Positions 55,803 to 64,000 of a DNA stretch of 64,000 nucleotides are shown one piece after another (the first letter of the stretch is position 1; each line of letters opens with the position of its first letter). Origin of the DNA: Betaproteobacteria bacterium (GTDB lineage: Bacteria; Pseudomonadota; Gammaproteobacteria; Burkholderiales; JAEUOS01); NCBI GenBank assembly GCA_028292405.1, contig JAQGMJ010000045.1, positions 1-64,000 of the forward strand, given 5' to 3'. Made by a program: the position numbers and the translations under genes. The notes below the pieces were generated by a model. The model ran no database searches, was not told the DNA's origin, and worked only from the letters and a program-made list of their open reading frames with translations.

Positions 55803-55832
55803 AAAAAACGGCGACTTCGGTCGCCGTTTTTT
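55803..55832. terminator. Bidirectional terminator after the Gld-like operon
   Basis: AAAAAACGGCGA, loop CTTCGG, TCGCCGTTTTTT: a stem of GC pairs with A/T flanks that can end both the plus-strand operon and the minus-strand TPP enzyme gene that finishes 16 bases to the right. Confidence 0.92.
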
Positions 55833-55847
55833 ATTTTCTGCCGTCCC

Positions 55848-57407
55848 CTACATCGCCACTTCGATCAGGTAAGGCCCCTTGCGCGCCAGCGCGCGCTTGA
55901 ACTGCATTGCGAGTTCATCGAGGTTTTGCGCGCGGCCGGCTTCGACGCCGTGGCCTTTGGCGAGGGAGAGCCAGTCGAGGTCGGGCCGGTCCAGTGTGAG
56001 CATGTTGGTGGCGCGCACGCCGGGCGTGCCGGCGCCCACGCCTGCCAGCTCGCCGCGCAGGATGTTATAGGCGCGGTTGGCGAAGATCAGCACGGTGACA
56101 TCCAGGTTTTCGCGCGCCATGGTCCATAGGGCCTGCAGGGTGTACATGCCGCTGCCGTCGCCTTCCAGCGCGATCACCTTGCGCTCGGGGCAGGCGATGG
56201 CCGCGCCGGTAGCGACAGGCAGGGCAAAGCCGATCGAGCCGCCGCTGTTGGGCACCCAGTCGTGCGGCTGCACGTTGGCGGTGAAGCGGGCGAAGCCGCG
56301 GCCGCTGGAGACGGCTTCGTCGATAACGATGGCATTTTCCGGCAGCATGGCGCCGAGCAATGTGCCCAAGGCATCCAGGGTGAATTTCCCGGTGGGTAGG
56401 GCCGGCGCGTCGAGCGTGGCGACGTGGAGCGGCGGGGTTTGCGCGGCGCCGAGTTCTTCTGCCAGCGCGCGCAGGGCGCCGGCCTGGTCGTCGCCAAGAC
56501 CCGCTAGGGTGATGAACTCGCAATCTTCCGGCGCCTGCAGGCTGGGCTTGTTCGGGTAGGCGAAAAAGCTCACGGGAATTTTCGCGCCGACCAGGACGAT
56601 GCGCTTCAGGCCCTTGAGCGTGGCCAGCGCCTGGTCCACCGCGTAGGGAATGCGCTCGGCGCGCACCCGCCCTGCCCCGCGCTCCATGCGGCCGTAGTTG
56701 TATTCTGCGAGGAGGCGGCAATTGGTTTTGGCGGAGACGCGGCCGGCAGATTCGAGGGCGTCGGCGCGCAGGGCGACGTCGCCCATTAATATGGCGGCGT
56801 CACCGGCGGCCAGGGCGCGCGCAGCTTTTTTCACGGCGTCGGCATCCACCGACTTGCGTACCGGTACCGGGAGCGCGGGGGCGATGCCGGTACCCGGGTT
56901 CCAGGCGGTGTCGGCGGGGAGGATCAGCGTGGCGATCTGCCCCGGCGGCGTGCGCGCGGCGGCGATCGCCAGCGCGCCGTCGGCGGCCACGGCTTGCGCC
57001 GAGGGCGAGGTCTTGACCCAGTCGGACATCGGGCGCGCGATGCCTTCGATGTCGGCGGTGAGTGGCGCGTCGTACTTCATGTGATGCGTCGCGTGTTCGC
57101 CGACGATGTTGAGAATGCCGGAGTGCGCCTTGCGCGCGTTATGCAAATTGGCGAGACCGTTGCCCAGGCCCGGCCCGAGATGCAGGAGAGTGGCCGCCGG
57201 CTTGCCCGCCATGCGGTAGTAGCCGTCGGCCGCGCCCGTCACCACGCCCTCGAACAGGCCGAGCACGCAACGCATGCCCTCGACCTTGTCGAGCGCGGCG
57301 ACGAAATGCATTTCGGAAGTGCCGGGGTTGGCGAAGCAGACGTCGACGCCGCCGGCGATCAGCGTGCGCACCAGGCTTTCGGCGCCGTTCATTTCGGTTG
57401 AGCTCAT
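55848..57407 (-). CDS. Thiamine-diphosphate enzyme, acetolactate synthase large-subunit-like
   Basis: 519 residues. The N-terminal Pyr domain has the catalytic Glu in CVLGLFEGVVTGAADGYYRM. The middle domain is transhydrogenase-like. The C-terminal PP domain has the ThDP motif VIALEGDGSGMYTLQALWTMARENLDV followed by FANRAYNI. Its closest family members in Burkholderiales are annotated as acetolactate synthase or benzoylformate-decarboxylase-like. The FAD-binding features of true acetolactate synthase and an adjacent small subunit gene are absent, so a decarboxylase or carboligase of a 2-oxo acid is more likely than branched-chain amino-acid synthesis. It starts at ATG 57407 and is divergent from a short unknown gene. 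Confidence 0.85.
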   Translation of the reverse strand: MSSTEMNGAESLVRTLIAGGVDVCFANPGTSEMHFVAALDKVEGMRCVLGLFEGVVTGAADGYYRMAGKPAATLLHLGPGLGNGLANLHNARKAHSGILNIVGEHATHHMKYDAPLTADIEGIARPMSDWVKTSPSAQAVAADGALAIAAARTPPGQIATLILPADTAWNPGTGIAPALPVPVRKSVDADAVKKAARALAAGDAAILMGDVALRADALESAGRVSAKTNCRLLAEYNYGRMERGAGRVRAERIPYAVDQALATLKGLKRIVLVGAKIPVSFFAYPNKPSLQAPEDCEFITLAGLGDDQAGALRALAEELGAAQTPPLHVATLDAPALPTGKFTLDALGTLLGAMLPENAIVIDEAVSSGRGFARFTANVQPHDWVPNSGGSIGFALPVATGAAIACPERKVIALEGDGSGMYTLQALWTMARENLDVTVLIFANRAYNILRGELAGVGAGTPGVRATNMLTLDRPDLDWLSLAKGHGVEAGRAQNLDELAMQFKRALARKGPYLIEVAM

Positions 57408-57488
57408 GCGTTGCAGTCAGTGCCTTGGGGAACTGCGAATATACCGGATGCGCCTCGTGCGGGTTGGGACTGGCATACACTAGCCGCC

Positions 57489-57794
57489 ATGTCCGATGCA
57501 GAAACCGCACAACTTCTCACCCGTCCGCGCGCGGCGCTGGCCGAGCATCGCGCAGGCGAGCTGCCTGCCGGCGAGCTGGCGCAAACACTGCGCGGCGAGA
57601 CCGCGCTGCTGGCGCGATTGCCGCCGCGTTACGCGCAGGCGCTAAACGAAATCCTGCTGCGCCTGGAGTCGGCCGCGCTGTTCAGCGAGGAAAGCTGCTC
57701 CTTCAGCCAGCGCGACCTGGTTGAGGCGCTGGAGGACTGGCTTGCGCGCGCGCAGCAGCAGCTGCAGGCGGGCGGCGCGGCGAAAAGCGGGTAA
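57489..57794 (+). CDS. Small conserved-looking protein of unknown function
   Basis: 101 residues, family not recognised. It is a mostly helical, Ala/Glu/Leu-rich protein without signal or membrane helix. The core is [52 protein letters not shown]. It ends 64 bases before the SDR gene and may be on the same transcript. ATG 57489 is the first good start. Base composition matches the neighbours, so it is probably real. Confidence 0.55.
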   Translation: MSDAETAQLLTRPRAALAEHRAGELPAGELAQTLRGETALLARLPPRYAQALNEILLRLESAALFSEESCSFSQRDLVEALEDWLARAQQQLQAGGAAKSG

Positions 57795-57858
57795 ATTACG
57801 CCAGCGCGGTTTGCATTTTCCGCAATCTACATCCAACAAAATCAGGAGAAGACATCCC

Positions 57859-58617
57859 ATGAGCACCCTCAAAGTTGCGCTGGTCACCGGCGCCGGCAGC
57901 GGTGTCGGCCGCGCCTCGGCCATCGCCTTGTTCAAGGCGGGCTACAGCATCGTCGTCGTCGGCCGCCGGCCGGAAGAGTTGCAAAAGACGCTGCAGGTGG
58001 CCGGCTGCAACGACAGCAACGGCCTGGCGGTGCCGACCGATGTCGGCCAGCCGGAGCAGGTGAAGGCGCTGTTCGCCCGCGTGAAGGAAAAATTCGGCCG
58101 CCTGGACGTGTTGTTCAACAACGCCGGCATGGGCACGCCGGCCACCATCGCGCTGGAAGACATTCCCTACGAGAAGTGGTCCGCGGTGGTGGCGGTCAAT
58201 CTCACCGGCATGTTCCTGTGCACCCAGCAGGCGATCCACATCATGAAGGCGCAGACCCCGATGGGCGGGCGCATCATCAACAACGGCTCAATCTCCGCCC
58301 ACGCGCCGCGCCCTGGCTCGGCGCCCTACACTTCCACCAAGCACGCGGTCTCCGGCCTGACCAAGTCCACTTCGCTGGACTGCCGCAAGTACGACATCGC
58401 CTGCGGGCAGATCGACATCGGCAATGCCGCCACCGAGATGACCGAGCGCATGGCCGCCGGCGTGATCCAGCCCACTGGCGAGATGAAGGTGGAGCCGCGC
58501 ATCGACGTGAACATCGTCGCCAACGCGGTGGTGCACATGGCGGGCCTGCCGCTGGACGCCAACGTGCAGAGCATGATGGTGATGGCGACCAAGATGCCCT
58601 TCGTCGGGCGCGGCTAG
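57859..58617 (+). CDS. Short-chain dehydrogenase/reductase (classical SDR)
   Basis: A 252-residue classical SDR. The nucleotide-binding motif [20 protein letters not shown] is at residues 6-25, with VVGRRPEE after strand 2 suggesting NADP(H) preference (Arg-Arg). The NNAGMG motif is at about 90, the catalytic Ser in [10 protein letters not shown], and the [10 protein letters not shown] loop holds the catalytic Tyr-x-x-x-Lys. GAGAAGACATCCC precedes ATG 57859. SDR substrates cannot be predicted from sequence alone; no pathway genes adjoin apart from the divergent TPP enzyme, which could act in the same pathway. Confidence 0.9.
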   Translation: MSTLKVALVTGAGSGVGRASAIALFKAGYSIVVVGRRPEELQKTLQVAGCNDSNGLAVPTDVGQPEQVKALFARVKEKFGRLDVLFNNAGMGTPATIALEDIPYEKWSAVVAVNLTGMFLCTQQAIHIMKAQTPMGGRIINNGSISAHAPRPGSAPYTSTKHAVSGLTKSTSLDCRKYDIACGQIDIGNAATEMTERMAAGVIQPTGEMKVEPRIDVNIVANAVVHMAGLPLDANVQSMMVMATKMPFVGRG

Positions 58618-58717
58618 AAGGACGGACGGGAAACAGACGCGAAGCAAACCTGCGGCGAACGGCGAGCGGCAGGAAGGCGACGCGGGAGCGCCGCCCCAAA
58701 GTTGAAACAACCTCGCC

Positions 58718-59062
58718 CTAGCGCACGCCGCCGATATAGCGCGGCCCGCTGGGCGCGGCATGGCCGGTGACTTCGGCCACGGCGGCCTCGGTGGCCGGCC
58801 CCATCGGCGCGGGCGCCGGGTTGCGTACGGCGGCGGCCGAGCCGGGCTTGACGGCCGGGCTGAGTTCCATCAACTCCGACAGGCGGATCGCCAGCGCCTT
58901 CAGGTCGGGATGATTGGCGGAGGCGCACAGGCGCACCACCTCCATCGCATAGGCCTTGTTGGCGCTGGCCCATTCGATGTCGGTGATGCGGTTCAGGTCG
59001 CGGCGCAACAGCACGTGAATGCGCCCGAGAACCGCGAAAATTTCAGTACTGCTGGCACTCAT
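58718..59062 (-). CDS. Hypothetical protein downstream of the ammonium transporter
   Basis: 114 residues, family not recognised. The first ~70 residues are helical (EIFAVLGRIHVLLRRDLNRITDIEWASANKAYAMEVVRLC) and the rest is Pro/Ala-rich and probably disordered. No signal or membrane helix. It starts 66 bases after the amtB stop codon on the same strand, and so may be on the nitrogen-controlled transcript. It does not resemble GlnK or any other PII protein. Confidence 0.5.
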   Translation of the reverse strand: MSASSTEIFAVLGRIHVLLRRDLNRITDIEWASANKAYAMEVVRLCASANHPDLKALAIRLSELMELSPAVKPGSAAAVRNPAPAPMGPATEAAVAEVTGHAAPSGPRYIGGVR

Positions 59063-59128
59063 CGCAACCTCCTCTGCTTAACGCAAGACTGCCGCAGCGG
59101 GCCCGCGCGCGACCGCGGGCCCGCTGTT

Positions 59129-60649
59129 TCAATGCACCATCTCTTCGTGCGAACTGATGTCCAGGCCGTCGCGTTCCTCTTCCTCGCTGACCCGCAGGCC
59201 CACCGTCATCTTGATCAGGGTAAGAATGATCGCCGTCATCACGCCGCTGTAGACCAGGGTGGCGCCGATGGCCGTGGCCTGCACGATCAGGCTGCCGTCG
59301 GAACCGCTGATGCCCTTGTCCACCAGCACGCCGGTGAGCAGCGCGCCGACGATGCCGCCGACGCCGTGGATGCCGAAGACGTCGAGCGAATCGTCATAGC
59401 CGATCATCCGCTTGAGCGAGGTGGCGCCCCAGTAGCAGAACAGGCCCGCCGCCACGCCGATCACCAGCGCGCCGCGCGGGTTGACGAAGCCGGCCGCAGG
59501 AGTGATGGCCACCAGGCCCGCCACCGCGCCGGAGCAGAGACCCAGCAGCGAGGGCTTGCCGCGCACGCCCCACTCCACCGCCATCCAGGTCAGCGCCGCA
59601 AGGGCGGTGGCGATGTGCGTCACCGCCATCGCCATGCCGGCGCGGCCGTCGGCCGCCACCGCCGAGCCGGCGTTGAAGCCGAACCAGCCCACCCACAGCA
59701 TGGCGGCGCCGGCCATGGTGAGGCCGAGGTTGAACGGCGGGAAGGGCTCGGAGCCGAAGCCCACGCGCTTGCCCAGCATGAAGGCGCAGACGAAGCCGGC
59801 GATGCCCGCGTTGACATGCACTACGGTGCCGCCGGCGAAGTCCAGCGCGCCCATGGTGGCCAGCCAGCCGCCCGGCTCCCACACCCAGTGGGCGATCGGC
59901 GAGTACACCAGCAGCGACCATAGCGCCATGAAGAGGATCATCGCGGAGAACTTCATCCGCTCGGCGAAGGCGCCGACCACCAGCGCCGGGGTGATGATGG
60001 CAAACGTCATCTGGTACATCATGTAGACCGACTCCGGAATGGTGGTGGCGGCGTGGTGCACCGTCACCTTGCCGGCGTCCTTCATGAAATCCATGCCGAA
60101 CAGCAATATGCGCTCGAAGCCGCCGAAGTACGGCGAGCCCGGCATGAAGGCGATGCTGTAGCCCGCGATCATCCAGACGATGGAGACGATGCAGGTGACG
60201 GCGAACACCTGCGCCATCACCGAGATCACGTTCTTCTTGCGCACCATGCCGGCGTAGAACAGCGCCAGGCCGGGAATGGTCATCAGCAGCACCAGGCCGG
60301 TGGAGGTGAGCATCCACGCGGTGTCGCCGCTGTTGATCTTGTCGACCGTCGTCAGGTAGGGCGCGGTCGGCGGCGGGGGTGGCGCCGGCGGCGCCTCCAC
60401 TTTCGGGGCGGGGGCCGGCGCGGGCGCTGCAACCGGCGCGGCAGCGGAAGCGGCGTCGGGCGCCGGTGCGGCGACCGCGGCATCGCCAGAGGCGGCCGCC
60501 CCGTCGGCAGGCGGGGGGGCCGCTACGGGAGCGGCGGGATCGGCAGCGGCTGCGGCAGGCGCGGCCTGGGCGTAAGTTGACGGGCTTTCTATAAAGGAGG
60601 CGAGGACAAGGCCGGACAATACAATCGCTGCAACGCTGGGCAGTGCCAT
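59129..60649 (-). CDS. amtB: Ammonium transporter
   Basis: A 506-residue AmtB. The N-terminal ~22 residues are a signal sequence and residues about 28-96 form an Ala/Pro-rich low-complexity segment unusual for AmtB. The core of eleven helices follows: DTAWMLTSTGLVLLMTIPGLALFYAGMV, FAVTCIVSIVWMIAGYSIAF, DFAGGTVVHVNAGIAGFVCAF (twin-His region) and LDVFGIHGVGGIVGALLTGVL (second His). No glnK gene adjoins, although glnK-amtB pairing is usual. A sigma-54-type promoter lies just upstream, as expected for nitrogen control. It imports ammonium. Confidence 0.92.
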   Translation of the reverse strand: MALPSVAAIVLSGLVLASFIESPSTYAQAAPAAAAADPAAPVAAPPPADGAAASGDAAVAAPAPDAASAAAPVAAPAPAPAPKVEAPPAPPPPPTAPYLTTVDKINSGDTAWMLTSTGLVLLMTIPGLALFYAGMVRKKNVISVMAQVFAVTCIVSIVWMIAGYSIAFMPGSPYFGGFERILLFGMDFMKDAGKVTVHHAATTIPESVYMMYQMTFAIITPALVVGAFAERMKFSAMILFMALWSLLVYSPIAHWVWEPGGWLATMGALDFAGGTVVHVNAGIAGFVCAFMLGKRVGFGSEPFPPFNLGLTMAGAAMLWVGWFGFNAGSAVAADGRAGMAMAVTHIATALAALTWMAVEWGVRGKPSLLGLCSGAVAGLVAITPAAGFVNPRGALVIGVAAGLFCYWGATSLKRMIGYDDSLDVFGIHGVGGIVGALLTGVLVDKGISGSDGSLIVQATAIGATLVYSGVMTAIILTLIKMTVGLRVSEEEERDGLDISSHEEMVH

Positions 60650-60685
60650 AACTACCTTCCCTGAAATAGTGATTTATTTCACAGT

Positions 60686-60702
60686 TAGCAGTTACTGTGC
60701 CA
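60686..60702 (-). promoter_or_regulatory. Sigma-54-type promoter of amtB
   Basis: On the minus strand TGGCACAGTAACTGCTA matches the -24/-12 consensus TGGCAC-N5-TTGC with one change. GG and GC are exactly ten bases apart, as required. The start site would be about 28 bases before the amtB ATG, with a good AGGGAAGG ribosome-binding site. Confidence 0.7.
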
Positions 60703-60942
60703 AACGGCACTTAGCGCTAAGCGCAATCAGGATGTGCGGACAATCATCTAGATGCCGCACCAATGCAGGGAATCGTGCGTCCCGCGACGCACTGCGCGAA
60801 AGCATGCGGCCCTTATTTGTTCAACGGCGCCAGAGGAAAGTTTGCAACACATGCAAACTTGCATACGCCGATTTAACCTTGTGTGAAGAATTTGTATACA
60901 GCGGACAGGGATTTTGATTTCGCCGATGTATACATGCCGCCT

Positions 60943-61299
60943 TCACGCGGCGCGCCGCGGCTTCTCCTGGCGATCGAGATGCGCGTCGCCCCACTTCTTC
61001 AGTTCGCGGATCACCGGCAAGAGCGTCCGGCCCTTGGGCGTGAGGCTGTACTCGACGTGCGGCGGAATCACCGGAAACACTTCGCGATGCACCAGGCCGT
61101 CGGCCTCCAGTTCGCGCAACTGGTTGGTCAGCATGCGCTGGCTGATCGAGGGCATGGTGCGGCGCAGTTCGGAAAAACGCTGCTTGCCCTCCATCAAGTG
61201 ATAGAGCATCACGCCCTTCCACTTGCCGCCGATCAATTCCAGCGTCGCTTCCACCGGGCAGCCTTGCGAGCATTCGTAGGTCGAGTGTTTGGCGGGCAT
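60943..61299 (-). CDS. HxlR family transcriptional regulator
   Basis: A 118-residue winged-helix regulator of the HxlR family. It opens with two Cys (residues 10 and 14 in YECSQGCPVEATL), then IGGKWKGVMLYHLMEGKQRFSELRRTMPSISQRMLTNQLRELE, the family signature. Redox-sensing members (YodB, QorR type) use an N-terminal Cys; here Cys10 is the candidate. It is divergent from a quinone-oxidoreductase-like gene, which is the usual arrangement for regulators of electrophile and quinone defence. TGTATACA elements flank the gene. Confidence 0.88.
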   Translation of the reverse strand: MPAKHSTYECSQGCPVEATLELIGGKWKGVMLYHLMEGKQRFSELRRTMPSISQRMLTNQLRELEADGLVHREVFPVIPPHVEYSLTPKGRTLLPVIRELKKWGDAHLDRQEKPRRAA

Positions 61300-61430
61300 G
61301 GTCGGCTTTCATCGCTGACGGTATACAAATCGATACTATGATCAAAAAATGTGCGTACTTGCGCATTCAATATATATTCATAGAATATACATCGCCACTT
61401 GCATTTGCGAGTGGCCGTCAAAGGAAGCCC

Positions 61431-62453
61431 ATGAAAGCCGTTGCCCTTACCCGCTACCTGCCGATCAGCGACCCGCAGTCACTGGTCGATGTCGAACTCC
61501 CCACCCCCGTCCCCGGCGCGCGCGACCTGCTGGTGAAGGTCGAGGCCATCGCCGTCAACCCGGTGGACACCAAGGTGCGCGCGCCAAAAGAAAAGGTCGA
61601 GGCCAGCCCGCGCGTGCTCGGCTGGGACGCCGCCGGGGTGGTCGAGCAGGTCGGCGCCGAAGTGACCCTGTTCAAGCGGGGCGACCGCGTCTACTATGCC
61701 GGCGACATCACCCGCCCGGGCAGCAACAGCGCTTTCCAGCTGGTGGACGAGCGCATTGTCGGCCACGCGCCGAAGTCGCTTTCATTTGCTGAAGCAGCCG
61801 CCCTGCCGCTGACCGCGATCACCGCCTGGGAGGCCTTGTTCGACCGCTTGCGGGTGGCTGCCTTCAATACGGCGTCGAACGCGCAGCGCAGCATCCTGCT
61901 GATCGGCGGCGCCGGCGGCGTCGGCTCCATCGCCATCCAGCTGGCGGCCAAGGTCGCGGGCCTGAAGGTGATCGCCACCGCCTCGCGCCCGGAGTCGGCG
62001 CGCTGGTGCAAGGAACTGGGCGCGGAGGTGGTGGTGAACCACTTCGGCAACCTGGTGGAGGAAGTGCGCGCCGCCGGCTTCAAGCACGTCGACTACGTGC
62101 TGATCATGAACAGCACCGACACGCACATGCCGGCCGCCGCCGAACTGGTGGCGCCGCAGGGGGGCATCTGCACCATTGTCGAAAACGCCAAGCCGCTCGA
62201 CGTGGTGCCGCTGAAAAACAAAAGCGCGTTTTTCGCCTGGGAATTCATGTTCACCCGGGCCATGTTTACCACGCCGGACATGATCGAGCAGCACAAGCTG
62301 CTCACCGAAGTGGCGCGCCTGGTCGATGCCGGCGTGATCCGCACCACCGTGGCCGAGGTGCTCAAGCCGGTGAATGCCGCCAACCTGCGCGCCGCCCACG
62401 CCAAACTGGAGGCCGGGCGGGCCATCGGCAAGATCGTGCTGGAAGGGTTTTAA
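61431..62453 (+). CDS. Zinc-type alcohol dehydrogenase/quinone oxidoreductase family protein
   Basis: A 340-residue medium-chain dehydrogenase/reductase. The N-terminal GroES-like domain has VKVEAIAVNPVDTKVRAPKEK and RVLGWDAAGVVEQVGAEVTLFKRGDRVYYAG. The Rossmann domain has ILLIGGAGGVGSIAIQLAAK, NADPH-type. The zinc-binding Cys and His residues of true alcohol dehydrogenases are absent (VDTK at the usual site), so it is of the quinone oxidoreductase type. ATG 61431 is preceded by AAGGAAG. It is divergent from hxlR, which probably regulates it. Confidence 0.9.
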   Translation: MKAVALTRYLPISDPQSLVDVELPTPVPGARDLLVKVEAIAVNPVDTKVRAPKEKVEASPRVLGWDAAGVVEQVGAEVTLFKRGDRVYYAGDITRPGSNSAFQLVDERIVGHAPKSLSFAEAAALPLTAITAWEALFDRLRVAAFNTASNAQRSILLIGGAGGVGSIAIQLAAKVAGLKVIATASRPESARWCKELGAEVVVNHFGNLVEEVRAAGFKHVDYVLIMNSTDTHMPAAAELVAPQGGICTIVENAKPLDVVPLKNKSAFFAWEFMFTRAMFTTPDMIEQHKLLTEVARLVDAGVIRTTVAEVLKPVNAANLRAAHAKLEAGRAIGKIVLEGF

Positions 62454-62527
62454 AACAAAGGGCGGGGCGATTTCACCATCGCGCCGCCCTTGTACGCACA
62501 AGCTCCTCTAAAGGAGCAAACACGTTC

Positions 62528-62567
62528 AAAAATGCGGCACCGCGACATCGCGGCGCCGTTTTTTTCT
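62528..62567. terminator. Bidirectional terminator between the oxidoreductase and LysR genes
   Basis: AAAAATGCGGCACCGCGA, then a 3-base turn, then TCGCGGCGCCG and TTTTTTT: an 11-bp stem with one mismatch and A/T flanks. It can stop both converging transcripts. Confidence 0.85.
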
Positions 62568-63483
62568 ACTCGTGCGCCATGAAGATTTCCGCCAGCATGC
62601 CGCGGAACCACTTGTGCGCCGGGTCATGATGGAAGCGCTCGTGCCAGTATTGATGTACGTCCTGCTCGGGCAGTTCCAGCGGCACCGGCAGCACCTTCAG
62701 GCCCAGCTCCTTCGAGATCATCGTGCCGGAGCGCTTGGGCATGCACAGCAGAAGATCGTTGTCGCGGATCAGGTACGGCGCGGCGAGAAAGCTGGCCACG
62801 CGCATGCTGATGTTCTCGGCGCGGATCGCCGCGGTCAGCAGCTTTTCGATCTGGCTGTGGCCATGGCCGGTACCGGAAGCCGATACCACGACATGGCGCG
62901 CCTTGAGGAATGACTCGCGCGTCAGCTTGCCCTTGGCGGCCAGCGGATTGCCGGCGCGCATGACGCAGACATAGGTGTCGCGATACAGGCGCTGCTGGAA
63001 CATGCCCCCGCCGAAATCCGGGAACACGCCGATGGCAAGATCCACGTCGCCCGACTCCAGGCCGCCGCGCAGGCCCTTGGCCTCGAGCTGGGCGGTGCGC
63101 AGTCGGACGTTGGGCGCGACCCGCGCAACCTTCTTGAGGATCTGCGGCATCAGGCTGAAGGTCGCGAGGTCCGTGGCGAAAATGCCGAAGGCGCGGGTGG
63201 CGGTGACGGGGTCGAAATCGGCCGGGCGCTCGAAGCGCGTCTTCACCGTCTCCAGCACGGTATCGACGGCATCCGACAGCTCTTGCGCGCGCGGCGTCGG
63301 CTCCATGCCGTGCGGCGTGCGCACGAACAGCGGGTCATTGAAATACTTGCGCAGCTTGGCCAGCGATTGCGACAGCGCCGGCTGGGTCAGGCCCAGGCTT
63401 TCGGCGGCGAGCGTCAGACTCTTGTGGCGGGCAATGGCGGCGAATACCGCGAGCAGACGCACATCTAGCGATTGGACTTGCAT
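62566..63483 (-). CDS. LysR family transcriptional regulator
   Basis: A 305-residue LysR protein. The winged helix-turn-helix is at about 7-65 (VRLLAVFAAIARHKSLTLAAESLGLTQPALSQSLAKLRKYF), and the effector domain follows. Its N-terminal PLFVRTPHGMEPTPRAQEL is typical. It is next to and divergent from a spacer leading to the nitrite/sulfite reductase gene. It does not have the length or N-terminus of CysB, so it is not simply a sulfur regulator; the target remains open. A plausible effector is an aromatic or organic acid. Confidence 0.88.
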   Translation of the reverse strand: MQVQSLDVRLLAVFAAIARHKSLTLAAESLGLTQPALSQSLAKLRKYFNDPLFVRTPHGMEPTPRAQELSDAVDTVLETVKTRFERPADFDPVTATRAFGIFATDLATFSLMPQILKKVARVAPNVRLRTAQLEAKGLRGGLESGDVDLAIGVFPDFGGGMFQQRLYRDTYVCVMRAGNPLAAKGKLTRESFLKARHVVVSASGTGHGHSQIEKLLTAAIRAENISMRVASFLAAPYLIRDNDLLLCMPKRSGTMISKELGLKVLPVPLELPEQDVHQYWHERFHHDPAHKWFRGMLAEIFMAHE

Positions 63484-63874
63484 GAAGCTCTTATCCCCTC
63501 ATCCTCGCGGCGCAAAAACACCCTTATGACGCCGATAAATACTTTCAACCCCTCTAATTTAACAGACGATCAGTTATTCCGCTTTGGCATAACAGCCATA
63601 CCGCCAGCAAATACTGGACATGCCGCGCTATGAAACGAACAGGCATGCGCAGGCGCCCGATTGTGACCGGACGTTGATCCGCCATAGAATTTTTACGCAT
63701 TAGCTTATTCAATAATTCACGTAAAGGCATGAACTGATGCCCGCTGACGCATCGAAGCATATAGATCGGCTCACTCGTTCTTGGACGACATGAAACCCCG
63801 TCCTTAATATGCAATCCAACGGGTATAGCCATATCCGAACGGACAGTTACGCCGCTTTTCCGCACCAGACCACC
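63484..63874. other. Intergenic stretch before the nitrite/sulfite reductase gene
   Basis: 391 bases, A/T-richer than the rest of the window. A doubtful 103-codon frame on the minus strand (63554-63865) has no recognisable domain and is probably not a gene. The region must hold the promoter of the nitrite/sulfite reductase gene, perhaps with sulfur control, but no clear element was identified. Confidence 0.45.
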
Positions 63875-64000
63875 ATGTACAAATACGACTCCCTGGACCA
63901 GACCCTGGTCGACGAACGCGTCACGCAGTTCCGCGACCAGACCCGCCGCTTCCTGGCCGGTGAACTCAGCGAAGACGAGTTTCGCCCCCTGCGCCTGATG
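63875..64000 (+). CDS. Nitrite/sulfite reductase, N-terminal fragment (cut by window edge)
   Basis: The first 42 residues, MYKYDSLDQTLVDERVTQFR and then DQTRRFLAGELSEDEFRPLR, match the start of the ~560-residue one-piece siroheme nitrite/sulfite reductases of Burkholderiales. These enzymes reduce sulfite to sulfide with six electrons in cysteine synthesis. The gene continues beyond 64000, so the siroheme and [4Fe-4S] motifs cannot be checked here. ATG 63875 is the natural start. Confidence 0.8.
   Translation, partial: MYKYDSLDQTLVDERVTQFRDQTRRFLAGELSEDEFRPLRLM

Noticed and set aside
55848..57407. Genuine acetolactate synthase for branched-chain amino acids (ilvB/ilvI)
   Set aside because: No small regulatory subunit gene adjoins, the neighbours are unrelated, and the length and middle domain fit other ThDP decarboxylases better.
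63554..63865. A 103-codon gene on the minus strand upstream of the nitrite/sulfite reductase
   Set aside because: No domain, no ribosome-binding site and composition of an intergenic region; left as part of the spacer.

Overview
The window is GC-rich, densely packed DNA from a betaproteobacterium, most likely Burkholderiales. The signs are the pyrG-kdsA-eno-ftsB gene order, several periplasmic Bug-type (tripartite tricarboxylate) receptors, Tat-dependent TRAP receptors, family III CoA-transferases, and the start of a one-piece nitrite/sulfite reductase at the right edge. The oxalate genes suggest an oxalotroph, perhaps related to Oxalobacteraceae, but the family cannot be fixed from this window. 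I saw no rRNA, tRNA or CRISPR array.

Layout. 0.4-6.3 kb: a small acyl-CoA/organic-acid cluster (crotonase, CaiB-type CoA-transferase, carboxymuconolactone-decarboxylase-like protein, LysR, flavin reductase, Bug receptor). 6.3-11.1 kb: the housekeeping run pyrG-kdsA-eno-ftsB plus a DUF1294 protein. 11.3-14.5 kb: a PLDc_N peptide, an MFS carrier, a degenerate receiver protein and a membrane protein. 14.6-18.6 kb: an AlgZ/AlgR-like two-component pair followed by a His-rich CDF metal exporter and an SMP-30 lactonase, divergent from argH. 20.1-24.8 kb: a Ser/Thr kinase with a cyclic-nucleotide domain, a frameshifted DUF4240 gene, another Bug receptor, an unknown protein ending at a 36-bp tandem repeat, and a junction of two gene fragments (glxA and a membrane protein).

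24.8-40.4 kb is the most coherent region. It holds oxalyl-CoA decarboxylase (oxc), formyl-CoA transferase (frc), a stand-alone formyltransferase resembling the hydrolase domain of 10-formyl-THF dehydrogenase, a CRP/FNR-family regulator, a TctCBA transporter, formate-THF ligase (fhs) and a two-gene NAD-dependent formate dehydrogenase of the FDH1 type. Together these would take up an organic acid (perhaps oxalate), convert oxalate through oxalyl-CoA to formyl-CoA and formate, and then either oxidise formate to CO2 with NADH or load it onto tetrahydrofolate. Five 14-bp FNR-like dyads (TTGA-N6-TCAA) lie upstream of oxc/regulator, fhs and the formate dehydrogenase. The local regulator has the matching E-x-x-S-R recognition helix, so a dedicated oxalate/formate regulon is proposed.

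40.4-64 kb: a 989-residue Ser/Thr kinase with 15-residue repeats, a TRAP system (two receptors plus DctQM), a phage terminase remnant, a Gld-like ABC exporter operon, a TPP enzyme, an SDR, an ammonium transporter with a sigma-54-type promoter, an HxlR/quinone-oxidoreductase pair, a LysR regulator, and the first 42 codons of a nitrite/sulfite reductase. Coordinates, starts and families were judged by eye from sequence and remembered family features; no database search was run.
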